DNA from: Comamonadaceae bacterium
GTDB taxonomy: Bacteria > Pseudomonadota > Gammaproteobacteria > Burkholderiales > Burkholderiaceae_C
Assembly: GCA_947443645.1 (NCBI GenBank)
Contig: CANEXF010000007.1
Coordinates: 62,001-126,000 of the forward strand
DNA length: 64,000 nucleotides
Direction of reading: 5' to 3'
Shown here: one piece after another, positions 26,347-38,509 of the stretch
How the letters are laid out: each line of letters starts with the position of its first letter
Position numbering within the stretch: position 1 is the first letter of the stretch
The notes under the pieces: generated by a model
Told to the model about the DNA's origin: nothing
Databases searched by the model: none
Seen by the model: only the letters and a program-made list of their open reading frames with translations
Translations under genes and position numbers: made by a program

Positions 26347-26547
26347 TCAGTGCCCGGCTGTTTTCCCGCGTCTGGCCTGTGTCTGGTTGCTGCTGCCCAA
26401 ATGGGCCTCGCGGTCGCTCCGGCTGTCGGGCGTGCGCTTGGCCTCGTTTTTTTGTGTCAGGGGCTGCTCGCCCACCTTGTTGTGGTCATTAGCGAGCTTG
26501 CCGCTATGCGGGGCCTGTTCATCACGCGGGTTGGGCTTGTGGGGCAT
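26347..26547 (-). CDS. small hydrophilic hypothetical protein
   Basis: 66 residues starting at MPHKPNPRDEQAPH with a good AAGGA site. Very polar (Lys, Asn, Gln, Arg, Asp), no hydrophobic core, no cysteine, probably disordered. It resembles short stress-type hydrophilic proteins in codon pattern only. Longer readings upstream run into the neighbouring repeat region and are less likely. Confidence 0.5.
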   Translation of the reverse strand: MPHKPNPRDEQAPHSGKLANDHNKVGEQPLTQKNEAKRTPDSRSDREAHLGSSNQTQARRGKTAGH

Positions 26548-26739
26548 GGTGTTTCCTTTAAGTGTGACAACAAAGGCATGGCGGCAGCGTCGCCCGCCTT
26601 GGGCAAGAGCGCGGCGCACCGCATCCTTGCCACCAGCCCATTGTGCGAAGGCCCGGTCGCCCCGCCTGTCAGACAGCGCCGCTTATCGTGACATGTGGGC
26701 CTGGCAATTCCGGTTCGGGGACGCCGTCAAAACCCAAAA

Positions 26740-26794
26740 CGCTATTAATTTAATAGCTGGCTGCGCCCGTCGAATGAGCGTTAAAGGCACTTTT
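26740..26794 (+). repeat. repeat family B copy upstream-end of exonuclease gene
   Basis: CGCTATTAATTTAATAGCTG, then GCTGCGCCCGTC and GGCACTTTT. The order (A/T-rich palindrome, GCGCC, GGCACTTTT) is the same as in the copy at 14437. It lies 18 bp beyond the stop of the leftward exonuclease gene. Confidence 0.75.
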
Positions 26795-26811
26795 CAGCAT
26801 CAGTCGGCGGC

Positions 26812-27480
26812 TCAACCCGCTACTTCGGCAATACACATGGGCTCGATCTTGTGGCCGTCCAGGTCCTGCACAGTGCCAGCGTACTTCGCCATCAGTGCTC
26901 GCACAGCCGGTTTCGCGCAGCGCTGCAAGGCCATCAACACCGCGTGGTCTGGGTGCTCTACACCGTGACGGCTACGCAAATCATGCTGGATCTGCCCCAG
27001 CAATGAAGCCGCCATTTCCGCATCAGCCATGGCCCGGTGCGCACGGCCCGCCTTGGGCAGGTGGTGGTAATCGACCAGCACACCGAGCTTGTGGCTGGGT
27101 GCCTGCGGGTACAGCCTTCTGGACACCAGCAAAGTGCAGGCGAAAGGCTGAGGCGCGTCCTCGCCGGCCCTGGCCAGCTCAGCTTGCCAGAAGCGTTTGT
27201 CAAACGAGGCGTTGTGCGCCACCATGGGCGCGCCAGCCACAAACCGGCTGGCATCACGCATGACTTGCCTGGCCGAAGGCGCCGTGGCCAGCATGGCGTT
27301 GCTGATGCCGGTCAGGGACTCAATGAAATAGGGAATGTGCTGGCCGGCGTTCATCAGGCTCTGGAAACGATCGACCACCCGGCCTGCCTCCACCAGCACT
27401 ATGGCGACTTCGGTCGCACGGTCACCCTGATCAGGCGACAAGCCGGTGGTTTCAAAGTCGATGACCGCGATCAGGCTCAT
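26812..27480 (-). CDS. DEDDh 3'-5' exonuclease (DnaQ-like)
   Basis: 222-residue exonuclease domain protein. Motif Exo I is AVIDFETTG with catalytic Asp8 and Glu10. Exo II is VAHNASFDKRFW (Asp about residue 93). Exo III is HRAMADAEMAA (His and Asp about 143-148), making it the DEDDh subtype. There is no additional domain, and the sequence is shorter than, and distinct from, polymerase III epsilon. It could proofread, trim RNA or act in repair; the substrate is not decided by sequence. The gene is directly downstream of gyrB on the same strand (24 bp gap). Confidence 0.88.
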   Translation of the reverse strand: MSLIAVIDFETTGLSPDQGDRATEVAIVLVEAGRVVDRFQSLMNAGQHIPYFIESLTGISNAMLATAPSARQVMRDASRFVAGAPMVAHNASFDKRFWQAELARAGEDAPQPFACTLLVSRRLYPQAPSHKLGVLVDYHHLPKAGRAHRAMADAEMAASLLGQIQHDLRSRHGVEHPDHAVLMALQRCAKPAVRALMAKYAGTVQDLDGHKIEPMCIAEVAG

Positions 27481-27504
27481 GCCTGAACCGCAGCAGCGCC
27501 TGCC

Positions 27505-30132
<2,628 letters not shown>

Positions 30133-30159
30133 TCAATTTCATCGATCACTTGAATGACT

Positions 30160-30182
30160 GAACCCGCTTTGGCAGCGGGTTC
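30160..30182 (-). other. hairpin between dnaN and gyrB
   Basis: GAACCCGC (30160-30167) pairs with GCGGGTTC (30175-30182) across a 7-nt loop. Without a T-run it is more likely an mRNA processing/stability stem or attenuator than a strong terminator. Confidence 0.5.
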
Positions 30183-30219
30183 AGGCTGGCACCTGGCTTG
30201 GCTTTAGGCTTTAAATGGC

Positions 30220-31326
30220 CTAAATGCGCATCGGCATCACAACGTACTTGAAAGCCGCATCATCAGGAATCGTCAACAGGGCAGAACTGTTGGAGTCTGC
30301 CAATTCCATCTTTACCATGTCCTGGTCCATATTGGCCAGCGCATCGATAAGGTAGGTGACGTTGAAACCGATTTCAATCGCATCACCGCTGTAGTCGATG
30401 TCAAGCTCGTCCACGGCCTCTTCCTGCTCGGCATTGTTGGACGCCACGCGCAAGGTGCCAGGCTCAATGTTCAGACGTACGCCCTTGAACTTTTCACTGG
30501 TCAGGATGGCGGTACGCTGCAAGCTGGCCAGCAGGGGCACGCGACCCAGCGTGATGATGTTCTTGTGATTTTTCGGGATCACACGGTTGTAGTCGGGAAA
30601 TTTGCCTTCGACCAGCTTTGTCACAAATTCCATGCCTTCAAAGCTGAATTTTGCCTGGTTGCCGGCAAACTGCATCTCAATGGCGCCTTCCTTGTCACTG
30701 AGCAAACGCTGCATTTCAAGCACAGTTTTGCGCGGCAAGATGACTTCCTGCTTGGGCACTTCAACGTCCAGCGTGGCCGAGGAAAACGCCAGTCTGTGAC
30801 CGTCGGTAGCCACCAGGCTCAATTGCTTGCCCTCTGCGACAAACAGGATGCCGTTGAGGTAGTAGCGAATGTCGTGCACCGCCATGGCAAACGACACCTG
30901 GTTGAGCAAGGCCTTGAGTACTTTTTGTGGCACTGAAAAAGCCGGCCCAAAGTTGGCGGCTTCCTGCACCAGTGGAAAGTCCTCGGCAGGCAAGGTCTGA
31001 AGCGTGAAACGGCTCTTGCCACCCTTGAGGATCAGTTTGTTCTGCGACGACTCCAGTGAGACCGTCTGGTCGCTTGGCATGGAGCGCAGGATGTCTATGA
31101 GCTTGCGCGCACCCACGGTGGTGGTGAAGTTGCCCTCGTCGCCATCAAGTTCGGCGCTGGTGCGAATCTGGATCTCAAGGTCGCTGGTGGTGAGCTGCAA
31201 TTGCGAGCCCGTTTTGCGAATCAGCACATTGGCCAGAATCGGCAGGGTATGCCTGCGCTCGACTATGCCGGCAACCGATTGCAATACCGACAAAACTTTA
31301 TCCTGGGGGGCTTTCAAAACGATCAT
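30220..31326 (-). CDS. dnaN: DNA polymerase III beta sliding clamp
   Basis: 368-residue processivity clamp, three repeated clamp domains of about 120 residues. Recognisable family segments are ERRHTLPILANVLI (about 26-39), VHDIRYYLNGILF (about 155), GKFPDYNRVIP (about 247) and the C-terminal end YVVMPMRI, whose MPMR hydrophobic tail forms the partner-binding pocket. It lies between dnaA and gyrB on the same strand, with the origin-like spacer before it. Confidence 0.97.
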   Translation of the reverse strand: MIVLKAPQDKVLSVLQSVAGIVERRHTLPILANVLIRKTGSQLQLTTSDLEIQIRTSAELDGDEGNFTTTVGARKLIDILRSMPSDQTVSLESSQNKLILKGGKSRFTLQTLPAEDFPLVQEAANFGPAFSVPQKVLKALLNQVSFAMAVHDIRYYLNGILFVAEGKQLSLVATDGHRLAFSSATLDVEVPKQEVILPRKTVLEMQRLLSDKEGAIEMQFAGNQAKFSFEGMEFVTKLVEGKFPDYNRVIPKNHKNIITLGRVPLLASLQRTAILTSEKFKGVRLNIEPGTLRVASNNAEQEEAVDELDIDYSGDAIEIGFNVTYLIDALANMDQDMVKMELADSNSSALLTIPDDAAFKYVVMPMRI

Positions 31327-31601
31327 GACTTCCTCTTTGTTTCTCTTTAATTCTTTAATTCAAATTAGTAGTAGTAGTAAGGGCAGCAACTATCTGTGGA
31401 CAGTGCTATTTTCCCCTTTTTAATCAAGCACTTGGCGATTGTTTAACCTTGTGGTGAGAAGCACTGACTGCATACGGTCGAACATGAACAACTTTGGCAA
31501 ACAGGTCTGGCCTGTGGATAAGCCATGGGTTGTTCAAAACTTATACCCAAAGTTGTCCTTGAGCGTGTTTTTGGCAATTTTTGACGGTACATGCTTGAAA
31601 G
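31327..31601. other. candidate replication origin segment between dnaA and dnaN
   Basis: 275-bp AT-rich spacer. It has a perfect DnaA box on the minus strand (TGTGGATAA, 31513-31521), a near-box TGTGGACAG (31395-31403) and TTATACCCA (31541-31549). Next to the near-box lies TTAGTAGTAGTAGTAA (31365-31380) separated by a G-rich 14-mer, the arrangement described for DnaA-trio unwinding elements, and an A/T-rich tract runs from 31340 to 31366. The dnaN promoter must also lie here. Confidence 0.6.
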
Positions 31602-32996
31602 TTAGCCTTTCAGGGTTTGTTCCAGCACGTGCAATTGCTGGTTGAGCTCGGTCATCAGCTGGCGCTCTGCAGACATCTTGCGCACGGCGTGCAACACGGT
31701 GGTATGGTCGCGCCCGCCAAACAGCTCACCAATCTCTGGCAGGCTCTTCTGGGTCAGTTCCTTGGCCAGGTACATGGCAATTTGGCGTGGCCGTGCAATG
31801 CTTGCAGGACGCTTCTTGGAATACATGTCAGCGACTTTGATCTTGTAATAGTCGGCGACAGTCTTCTGGATGTTTTCAACCGATATCTGCCGGTTTTGAA
31901 TCGACAGCAAATCCCGCAGGGCTTCTCTGGCCAGCTGAATCGAGATTTCTTTTTGGTTAAAACGCGAGTAAGCCAGAATCTTTCGCAAGGCGCCTTCGAG
32001 CTCGCGCACATTCGAGCGCACGTTTTTGGCGACAAAAAATGCCACCTCTTCTGGCATTACAGTGCCTTCGACTTCAGCCTTGCGAATCAGGATGGCGACG
32101 CGCATTTCCAGCTCTGGCGGCTCAATCGCCACGGTCAGGCCGGAATCAAAGCGCGACACCAGACGTTCATGAATGTCTGTCAGCCCTTTGGGATAGGTAT
32201 CGCTGGTCATCACAATGTGTGATTTCTTGGTCAGCAAAGCCTCAAAGGCGTTGAAGAATTCTTCCTGTGTACGGTCTTTGTTGGCAAAGAACTGCACGTC
32301 ATCAATCAGCAGCAAATCAAGCGAGTGATAACGTTCCTTGAATTCGTCAAACGTCTTGCGCTGATAGGCCTTGACCACATCCGACACAAACTGTTCTGCA
32401 TGGATGTAGAGAACTTTTGCCGATGGGTTGTCTGCCAGCAGCTTGTTGCCGATCGCATGCATCAGGTGGGTCTTGCCGAGGCCAACACCGCCATAAATGA
32501 AAAGCGGGTTATAGAGCTGCCCGAGACTGCTTGCCACATGCATGGCAGCAGCCCGGCCCATGCGGTTGGCCGTACCCTCGATCAGGGTGTCAAAAGTCAG
32601 AGCGGTGTTTAACCGTGTCTTGAAGGGTGCGCCCGCTACTTCTTCGGCCACACCCAGTCCAGCGGGCTCAGGAATGCCCGAGCCTTCAAAACTTCTGGTC
32701 AATGGGGAAGATCTGGCGGGCGCTTCGCGTGGAGCGAGCGCTAACTCCAGCAGGATATGCTGGCCCGAAGCCTTTTCCAGAATGGCTGAAATCCGGGCCG
32801 CGTATTGGGCTCTTATCCAGTCAAGCTTGAAGCGGTTGCCGACCTGAATGGTGACTTTTGAAAGGTCTTCAGCGACCTCGGCTGCCAAGGGGCGTATCCA
32901 GGTATTGAACTGTTGCTCAGGCAATTCCTGGGCAAGGTGATCGACGCAGGTTTGCCACAAGCTGTGGCAAAGGCGGCCAGGAGCGGCTTCACTCAT
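31602..32996 (-). CDS. dnaA: chromosomal replication initiator DnaA
   Basis: 464-residue AAA+ initiator. Domain I (about 1-85) is followed by a linker and the AAA+ domain with Walker [17 protein letters not shown] (about 170-185) and Walker [11 protein letters not shown]. Domain IV ends with the helix-turn-helix signature [15 protein letters not shown], which reads the TTATCCACA boxes. Divergent from rpmH, in the classic origin-region arrangement. Confidence 0.97.
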   Translation of the reverse strand: MSEAAPGRLCHSLWQTCVDHLAQELPEQQFNTWIRPLAAEVAEDLSKVTIQVGNRFKLDWIRAQYAARISAILEKASGQHILLELALAPREAPARSSPLTRSFEGSGIPEPAGLGVAEEVAGAPFKTRLNTALTFDTLIEGTANRMGRAAAMHVASSLGQLYNPLFIYGGVGLGKTHLMHAIGNKLLADNPSAKVLYIHAEQFVSDVVKAYQRKTFDEFKERYHSLDLLLIDDVQFFANKDRTQEEFFNAFEALLTKKSHIVMTSDTYPKGLTDIHERLVSRFDSGLTVAIEPPELEMRVAILIRKAEVEGTVMPEEVAFFVAKNVRSNVRELEGALRKILAYSRFNQKEISIQLAREALRDLLSIQNRQISVENIQKTVADYYKIKVADMYSKKRPASIARPRQIAMYLAKELTQKSLPEIGELFGGRDHTTVLHAVRKMSAERQLMTELNQQLHVLEQTLKG

Positions 32997-33227
32997 GGCG
33001 TATTTGCGCGGCCGTGCTACCGGCCAAAGACCTGATCAACTGCGTTCGGCGCTTGTGGATATTATTAATTTTTAGCACTCTTAATTGTAGCCTTTGAGCC
33101 TAGTTATCCACAAATTAATTACCCCGGGTTTCAACTTACGCCGGACAAGTTCAGCGCTGGCGTTGATGCAAGCGCCAAGATAGTTGGGACTATCTAAGTT
33201 TTCACGCCAAATAAGCCGGCTAACTTG
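32997..33227. promoter_or_regulatory. dnaA upstream region with DnaA boxes
   Basis: Together with 33228-33414 this is the 418-bp gap between dnaA and rpmH. It contains a perfect TTATCCACA (33104-33112) and the near-box TGTGGATAT (33054-33062) around an AT-rich tract (33061-33090). It probably includes the dnaA promoter with autoregulatory boxes, and may be part of the origin. Confidence 0.65.
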
Positions 33228-33255
33228 TTGCCAGGCTTGAGAAATCTGCGATAAT
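33228..33255 (+). promoter_or_regulatory. sigma70-type promoter of rpmH operon
   Basis: TTGCCA (33228-33233), a 16-bp spacer and GATAAT (33250-33255), placing the transcript start near 33262 and a 5' leader of about 150 nt before rpmH. No other gene is visible in the leader. Confidence 0.7.
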
Positions 33256-33414
33256 CGTGGGTTTTCCTGATTCGAATAGGATCAAGGCCAAGCTCTGCAA
33301 GCTCCTTGAGCTCTTCGCGCTGCCTGTAAAAGGTTGCTCACGAATCGCGGTAAAAAGTATTTGAAGTAATTTGCAATTTAGCAGCATTTGTAGCTTTAGC
33401 CAGTAGGACTCATC

Positions 33415-33549
33415 ATGAAACGCACATACCAACCATCCAAAGTCAAGCGCGCACGTACGCACGGTTTCCTGACCCGCATGAAAACGCGCGGCGGCCGTGC
33501 CGTGATTGCTGCACGCCGCGCCAAAGGCCGCAAGCGTCTGGCTGTCTAA
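33415..33549 (+). CDS. rpmH: 50S ribosomal protein L34
   Basis: 44 codons: it starts [18 protein letters not shown] and ends [11 protein letters not shown]. The KRTYQPS start and the basic GRKRL end are invariant L34 features. First gene of the rpmH-rnpA-yidD-yidC-mnmE cluster. Confidence 0.98.
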   Translation: MKRTYQPSKVKRARTHGFLTRMKTRGGRAVIAARRAKGRKRLAV

Positions 33550-33637
33550 TTTCGCCAATCAAAGACTTCTTGTGAGTCTTGGTCGGTTCTGCTGCAACTG
33601 AGTGCGTCAACAATGTCTATTTTTTCGATGGCATTTC

Positions 33638-34060
33638 GTGCAGCGGCTTAAAACCCGGCCCCAGTTTCAAGCCGTTCTCGCAGGCGCCATGGTTGCCAAA
33701 ACCGAGCATTTTGCTTTGCACCGCAACGGGCTTGGCGCTAGCGTGGCACAAGCACCTGCTGACAAGAAACCGGGCAAGGCGCTTACAGCGCCAGCTCTGT
33801 TTCCGATTCAGGATGTGTGGATAGGCGCCATGGCGCCCAAACGATGGGCCAAGCGTGCCGTCACGCGTAATGCCATCAAAAGGCAGATTTACACCGTGAG
33901 CCGCGAGTTCGTGTCGCAATTTCCCCAGGATGCTTTTGTGGTTCGATTGCGCCGGGAGTTTTCGCGCAAGGAATTCCTCAGTGCCAATTCTGACCTGCTA
34001 AAAGATGCCGTACGTGCCGAAGTGCATCGCTTGATGCATGCAGGCCTAGCGTCAAAGTAA
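33638..34060 (+). CDS. rnpA: ribonuclease P protein component
   Basis: 140-residue basic protein that assists RNase P RNA in 5' tRNA maturation. I chose the GTG at 33638, which gives VQRLKTRPQFQAVLAGAMVA, the usual start of burkholderial RnpA; a GTG at 33602 would add 12 unrelated residues. The RNR signature KRWAKRAVTRNAIKRQI is present (about residue 65), followed by VVRLRREF. Between them lies a longer loop (APADKKPGKALTAP) than in E. coli. Confidence 0.93.
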   Translation: MQRLKTRPQFQAVLAGAMVAKTEHFALHRNGLGASVAQAPADKKPGKALTAPALFPIQDVWIGAMAPKRWAKRAVTRNAIKRQIYTVSREFVSQFPQDAFVVRLRREFSRKEFLSANSDLLKDAVRAEVHRLMHAGLASK

Positions 34061-34079
34061 GGGTTGTCTTTTGCGCCCA

Positions 34080-34427
34080 ATGAAGAATCAATTTGCCGCG
34101 GTCTTTCGTTTGCCGCAGATGGCCCTGATCAGTCTGGTCAAGGCCTACCGTTTGCTGCTCAGCCCGTCACTTGGTTCGTCTTGCCGGTTTGAACCGAGCT
34201 GCTCTGCTTATGCCTTGCAGGCGCTGCAGCAAAAAGGTGCCGTTACAGGCAGCTATTTGACGCTACGCCGGCTGGCACGCTGCCACCCCTGGTGCGATGG
34301 CGGAGTCGATCCAGTTCCGCCGGCCACAGTGAAACCTGACAACGCCAGTTATTTTTCGAACAGTTCGCTGTTTACCCGTTTGGTCACACCCGTGACTTCC
34401 ATTCTCTCTAAAAAGAAGCCGTCATGA
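34080..34427 (+). CDS. yidD: membrane protein insertion efficiency factor YidD
   Basis: 115-residue small protein of the YidD family, thought to assist YidC-dependent insertion. The ATG at 34080 follows rnpA by 19 bp. The three-Cys core SCRFEPSCSAYALQALQQKG (about residues 32-53), then RLARCHPWCDGGVDPVP, is the family hallmark. The C-terminal 45 residues are a variable tail. The stop overlaps the yidC start (ATGA). Confidence 0.93.
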   Translation: MKNQFAAVFRLPQMALISLVKAYRLLLSPSLGSSCRFEPSCSAYALQALQQKGAVTGSYLTLRRLARCHPWCDGGVDPVPPATVKPDNASYFSNSSLFTRLVTPVTSILSKKKPS

Positions 34428-36151
34428 ACGACATACGCCGCACCATTTTGTGGGTGATTTTTGGTTTTTCCATGGTCTTGCTCTGGGATCAGTGGCAAGT
34501 CTTTAACGGCCAAAAACCGACCTTTTTCCCTGGCGCAAGCAGTGTGGTCAAGCCTGCTGTACCGGCCTCTGCTGCATCTCAAGTCCTGGGTGGCGCGGGC
34601 TCCGTGCCTGTGCCTGCAGTTCAGGCTGGCGCTGCGCTGGGTTCCGCGGCTGTTCCGGGAGGCGCGCCCTCTCCTGCAGCTCTGGCGACCAAAGAGCGCC
34701 TGGTGGTCAGCACCGATGTTTTCACGCTGACGTTCGACACCGAGGGCGGTTCGCTGGTTCGTACCTCGTTCAACAAGTTTCATGACATGAACGACAAGAA
34801 CAGCGGTTTTGTTCTGCTTGATGAAAGCAGCAGCCGCGTTTATGTCGCCCAGTCCGGACTGATTGCCAACGCTACCGGTGCGACGGGCATTTTGCCGACC
34901 CACAAGACGCTGATGACGGCGCTGCCAGGCGAACGCACCCTCAAAGACGGACAGAACGAAATACAGGTCAAGTTTGAGTCCCCCGATCTGGGCGGCCTCA
35001 AACTGGTCAAGACCTATACGCTCAAGCGCGGAGCCTACGCCATCTCTGTCAGGCACGACATCATCAACACCGGCACAGCCGCGGTGTCGCCACAGCTTTA
35101 TCTGCAGCTGGTTCGAGACGGCAACAAGCCGCAGGGCGAATCTTCGTTCTATTCAACCTTCACCGGGCCGGCGATTTACACCGAAGCCAAAAAATACCAA
35201 AAAGTGGAGTTCAAGGACATCGAAAACAACAAGGTCGATGTTGAAAAGCAAGCCACCAACGGCTATGTGGCCATGGTTCAGCACTACTTTGCCTCGGCCT
35301 GGATACTCGGCGACGGCATCAAGCGCGACCTTTTCGAGCGCAAGGTAGACACCAATCTCTACGCCGTCGGCATGATCACGCCACTGGACGCGATTGCGCC
35401 TGGTGCAAGCAAGTCTGTTGATGCGACATTCTTTGTTGGCCCACAGCAAGAAAAAATACTTGAGGCATTGGCCCCTGGCCTGGAGCTGGTCAAGGATTAC
35501 GGCTGGTTGACGATTCTGGCCAAGCCTCTTTACTGGCTGCTCGACAAGCTGCACGGTTTCATACAGAACTGGGGCTGGTCGATTGTGGCTCTGGTGTTGC
35601 TGTTGAAGATCGCTTTTTACTGGCTCAACGCCAAGGCTTATTCAAGCATGGCCAAGATGAAGGCCATCAACCCCAAGATCATGGAAATGCGCGCACGGCT
35701 CAAGGACAAGCCGCAGGAAATGCAGCAGGCGATGATGAAGATCTATCGCGAGGAAAAGGTCAATCCCATGGGCGGCTGCTTCCCGATCATGATCCAGATA
35801 CCCGTTTTCATCGCCCTGTATTGGGTACTGCTGTCCAGCGTTGAAATGCGCGGCGCGCCGTGGATGCTGTGGATCAAGGATCTTTCGGCACCCGACCCGT
35901 TCTTCATACTGCCCATCGTGATGACGCTGACGACCATGCTGCAAACCGCGCTGAACCCCGCGCCACCTGATCCTATGCAGGCCAAGCTGATGTGGTTCAT
36001 GCCGCTGGTGTTCAGTGTGATGTTCTTCTTCTTCCCGGCAGGTCTGGTGATGTACTGGATTACCAACAACATTCTGTCGATCACGCAGCAATGGGTGATC
36101 AATACCCGCATGGGCGTGCCGCCGCAGTTCAACTTGCCCAAGTTCAAGTAA
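34424..36151 (+). CDS. yidC: membrane protein insertase YidC
   Basis: 575-residue inner-membrane insertase. TM1 near the N-terminus ([18 protein letters not shown]) is followed by a large periplasmic beta-super-sandwich domain (about 90-340). The conserved insertase core follows, with [20 protein letters not shown] (about 384) and the cytoplasmic hairpin [20 protein letters not shown]. The last helices end with [20 protein letters not shown]. It works with SecYEG or alone. Length is typical of betaproteobacteria. Confidence 0.97.
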   Translation: MNDIRRTILWVIFGFSMVLLWDQWQVFNGQKPTFFPGASSVVKPAVPASAASQVLGGAGSVPVPAVQAGAALGSAAVPGGAPSPAALATKERLVVSTDVFTLTFDTEGGSLVRTSFNKFHDMNDKNSGFVLLDESSSRVYVAQSGLIANATGATGILPTHKTLMTALPGERTLKDGQNEIQVKFESPDLGGLKLVKTYTLKRGAYAISVRHDIINTGTAAVSPQLYLQLVRDGNKPQGESSFYSTFTGPAIYTEAKKYQKVEFKDIENNKVDVEKQATNGYVAMVQHYFASAWILGDGIKRDLFERKVDTNLYAVGMITPLDAIAPGASKSVDATFFVGPQQEKILEALAPGLELVKDYGWLTILAKPLYWLLDKLHGFIQNWGWSIVALVLLLKIAFYWLNAKAYSSMAKMKAINPKIMEMRARLKDKPQEMQQAMMKIYREEKVNPMGGCFPIMIQIPVFIALYWVLLSSVEMRGAPWMLWIKDLSAPDPFFILPIVMTLTTMLQTALNPAPPDPMQAKLMWFMPLVFSVMFFFFPAGLVMYWITNNILSITQQWVINTRMGVPPQFNLPKFK

Positions 36152-36167
36152 GCATCAAACTCCCCAA

Positions 36168-36201
36168 GGGCCGCAGGCAGACATGCTTTGCGGCCCTTTT
36201 T
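36168..36201 (+). terminator. terminator after yidC
   Basis: GGGCCGCA (36168-36175) pairs with TGCGGCCC (36189-36196), followed by five Ts. It lies 17 bp past the yidC stop and separates it from mnmE. Confidence 0.88.
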
Positions 36202-36257
36202 CATTGCCGGCCTCTTTACAGACGACCGGAATTCAAAGCCCTTACCATTACGGCTTC

Positions 36258-37673
36258 ATGCTGACCCGTCACCACCACCCCATTGCCGCCATTGCCACAG
36301 CACCAGGACGCGGCGCCGTCGGCATAGTCCGCGTTTCTGGTAAGAACATTGAGCCTGTAATCGCCGCGATCTGCGGCCGTGCGCTGCAGCCGCGTCATGC
36401 CAGCTACCTGCCATTCAGGGACGCGCAGGCGCAGGTGATTGACCAAGGCCTGGCGATCTACTTTCCGGCGCCGCATTCTTTTACTGGCGAAGACGTGCTC
36501 GAGCTGCAGGCCCACGGCGGGCCGGTCGTGCTCCAGCTGTTGTTGGCGCGCTGCCTGGAGGCGGCCGCAGCCATCAATCCCGTCACCGGCATGGCTTGTC
36601 TGCCCGGCCTGCGCGTGGCGCAACCAGGCGAGTTCACAGAGCGGGCATTTTTGAATGACAAGATCGATCTGGCGCAGGCTGAAGCGATTGCTGACCTGAT
36701 CGATGCCAGCACTGAAACCGCCGCCCGCTCGGCCGCGCGATCAATGTCGGGTGAATTTTCGCAAGCCGTCAATGCGCTGCTTGCCAAGCTGATTCATTTG
36801 CGCATGTTGGTCGAGGCGACACTGGATTTTCCGGAAGAGGACATCGATTTTCTGCAAAAAGCCGATGCTCAGGGGCAGTTGCTGGGTTTGCAAAAGACGC
36901 TGGCCAGCGTGATGCAACGTGCGCAGCAAGGTGCAATATTGCGCGAAGGCATCAAGGTGGTCATTGCGGGACAGCCCAACGCCGGCAAGAGCTCGCTGCT
37001 CAATGCGCTCGCTGGTGAGGATTTGGCCATCGTCACCCCGATTGCCGGCACGACGCGCGACAAGGTGACCCAGCTGATCCAGCTCGACGGCGTGCCCTTG
37101 CATGTGGTCGACACGGCTGGCCTGAGGGACGCGCAGGATGAGGTTGAAAAAATTGGTGTGGAACGCGCCTGGGCTGAAATCCACAGCGCCGATGTGGTGC
37201 TTTTTCTGCACGATCTGACGCAGCAGGACGCTATGAATTACATAGCTGATGACGCTCGTATAGCGGCCACACTGGCACTAAATCTGACTTCAAAAACGCC
37301 GGTGATTGATGTCTGGAACAAGTCTGACACGGCCAGCCCGGCAGCGCTGGCCAACGCCAGTGCCGGCGTGGTGATTTCCGCCAAGACTGGCGCGGGTCTG
37401 CACGCGCTGCGCCAGCAACTGCTGCAGCTGGTGGGTTGGCAGTCTGCGCCTGAAGGCGTCTTCATGGCCAGGCAAAGACACGTCCGCGCGCTTGAGCAGG
37501 TCGATGAGCAACTGGCACGCGCTGCGGCCCAGTTACGCTCGACGCTTCCGGCGCTGGACTTGCTCGCAGAAGACCTGCGCCAGGCGCAGCTTTGTCTGAG
37601 TCAAATCACCGGTCAGTTCACCTCGGACGACTTGCTGGGTGAGATCTTCTCGAGGTTTTGCATCGGCAAATAA
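36258..37673 (+). CDS. mnmE: tRNA uridine-5-carboxymethylaminomethyl GTPase MnmE
   Basis: 471-residue GTPase that, with MnmG, modifies U34 of certain tRNAs. The ATG at 36258 gives [20 protein letters not shown], the family N-terminus. The helical domain is followed by the G domain with G1 [10 protein letters not shown] (about 238), G3 VDTAGLRDA (about 284) and G4 WNKSD (about 352). The C-terminal FCIGK contains the catalytic Cys. Between G3 and G4 lies a copy of repeat family B (37229-37299), encoding about 24 residues where relatives have a short loop; the GTPase motifs remain intact. Confidence 0.96.
   Translation: MLTRHHHPIAAIATAPGRGAVGIVRVSGKNIEPVIAAICGRALQPRHASYLPFRDAQAQVIDQGLAIYFPAPHSFTGEDVLELQAHGGPVVLQLLLARCLEAAAAINPVTGMACLPGLRVAQPGEFTERAFLNDKIDLAQAEAIADLIDASTETAARSAARSMSGEFSQAVNALLAKLIHLRMLVEATLDFPEEDIDFLQKADAQGQLLGLQKTLASVMQRAQQGAILREGIKVVIAGQPNAGKSSLLNALAGEDLAIVTPIAGTTRDKVTQLIQLDGVPLHVVDTAGLRDAQDEVEKIGVERAWAEIHSADVVLFLHDLTQQDAMNYIADDARIAATLALNLTSKTPVIDVWNKSDTASPAALANASAGVVISAKTGAGLHALRQQLLQLVGWQSAPEGVFMARQRHVRALEQVDEQLARAAAQLRSTLPALDLLAEDLRQAQLCLSQITGQFTSDDLLGEIFSRFCIGK
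37229..37299 (+). repeat. repeat family B copy inside mnmE
   Basis: GACGCTATGAATTACATAGC, then TGATGACGCTCGTATAGCGG and GGCACTAAATCTGACTTC. The order matches the intergenic copies (palindromic core, GCGC-like arm, GGCACT). It is read as [19 protein letters not shown] within the G domain. Confidence 0.75.
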
Positions 37674-37804
37674 GATGACACGCGCCAGTCTGTTTGCGCG
37701 TATGAATCCAGCTGATGGCTGCTCTGGTCATTGGTGTATCAGGTGTAAGCGTGCGTTAGCATCGCTTGTCTGATCCCTGTTGGGGCGGTTATCTTCGTCT
37801 CATC

Positions 37805-38296
37805 ATGAACGCTCCACTCCCGACCAACGTCCGCTTCGACATCAAAGGCCTGTCGCAAGCCATGGCCCTTTGCAATGCCAGCGATGCCTTGCGCTGCCAG
37901 TTCAATCAAGCGCATTGGGATATCCTGGCCAGCTATTTGCAGCCCTTCGCACTGAGCAGTGGCCAGGTGTTGATGGAGCAAGGCGCGCTGGACAGAACGC
38001 TTTACTTTATTGAAAGCGGCACCTTGAGCGTTCACTATGAAGACGAAAAAGCGCGTGTGCGCATGGCCTTGGTCGGCGCTGGAAGTGTTTTGGGCGAAGG
38101 CGCCTTCTTCTCCCACCATGCGCGTAGCGCGACGGTTCAGGCCTCAGGCCCCTGCAAGCTATGGTGCCTCACACCCATGCGCTACCTAGAGTTGGCGAAC
38201 AGGCACAGCCCGATTGCACTCGAGCTGGTCACGGCCTTGGGGGCCGTGATGGCCAAACGGCTCTACAACCGGCCCAAGCGCGTCGCGGTCACCTGA
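37805..38296 (+). CDS. cyclic-nucleotide-binding domain protein
   Basis: 163-residue cNMP-binding (Crp-like sensor) domain without a DNA-binding helix-turn-helix. Beta-barrel landmarks are FALSSGQVLMEQGALDRTLY (about 46-65), FIESGTLSV, and the phosphate-binding cassette GSVLGEGAFFSHHARSATV (about 101-119). The Arg in RSATV corresponds to the phosphate-contacting residue. It ends after the alpha-C helix with a basic tail. It may regulate a partner protein by binding a nucleotide. The start at 37805 is an ATG; earlier codons are unlike the family. Confidence 0.8.
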   Translation: MNAPLPTNVRFDIKGLSQAMALCNASDALRCQFNQAHWDILASYLQPFALSSGQVLMEQGALDRTLYFIESGTLSVHYEDEKARVRMALVGAGSVLGEGAFFSHHARSATVQASGPCKLWCLTPMRYLELANRHSPIALELVTALGAVMAKRLYNRPKRVAVT

Positions 38297-38509
38297 ACGC
38301 CCATGCGCCGCCAACTAGACACGGTCATGCGAAATAAAACGCCAGCAGGCTTCAAGAGCGAGCGTTCAATAGCGGACCTAGTTGGCATTTCTGCCAAGAT
38401 TTATCGCCACGCGCAAAAACTTCCGGCGCGGATAGTCGCTCCAAGCTACGCTAGACACCCCAGTGCGCTTCTCCTTTGATGCCCGCACTATTTTTACGAA
38501 ATTTGAGTC

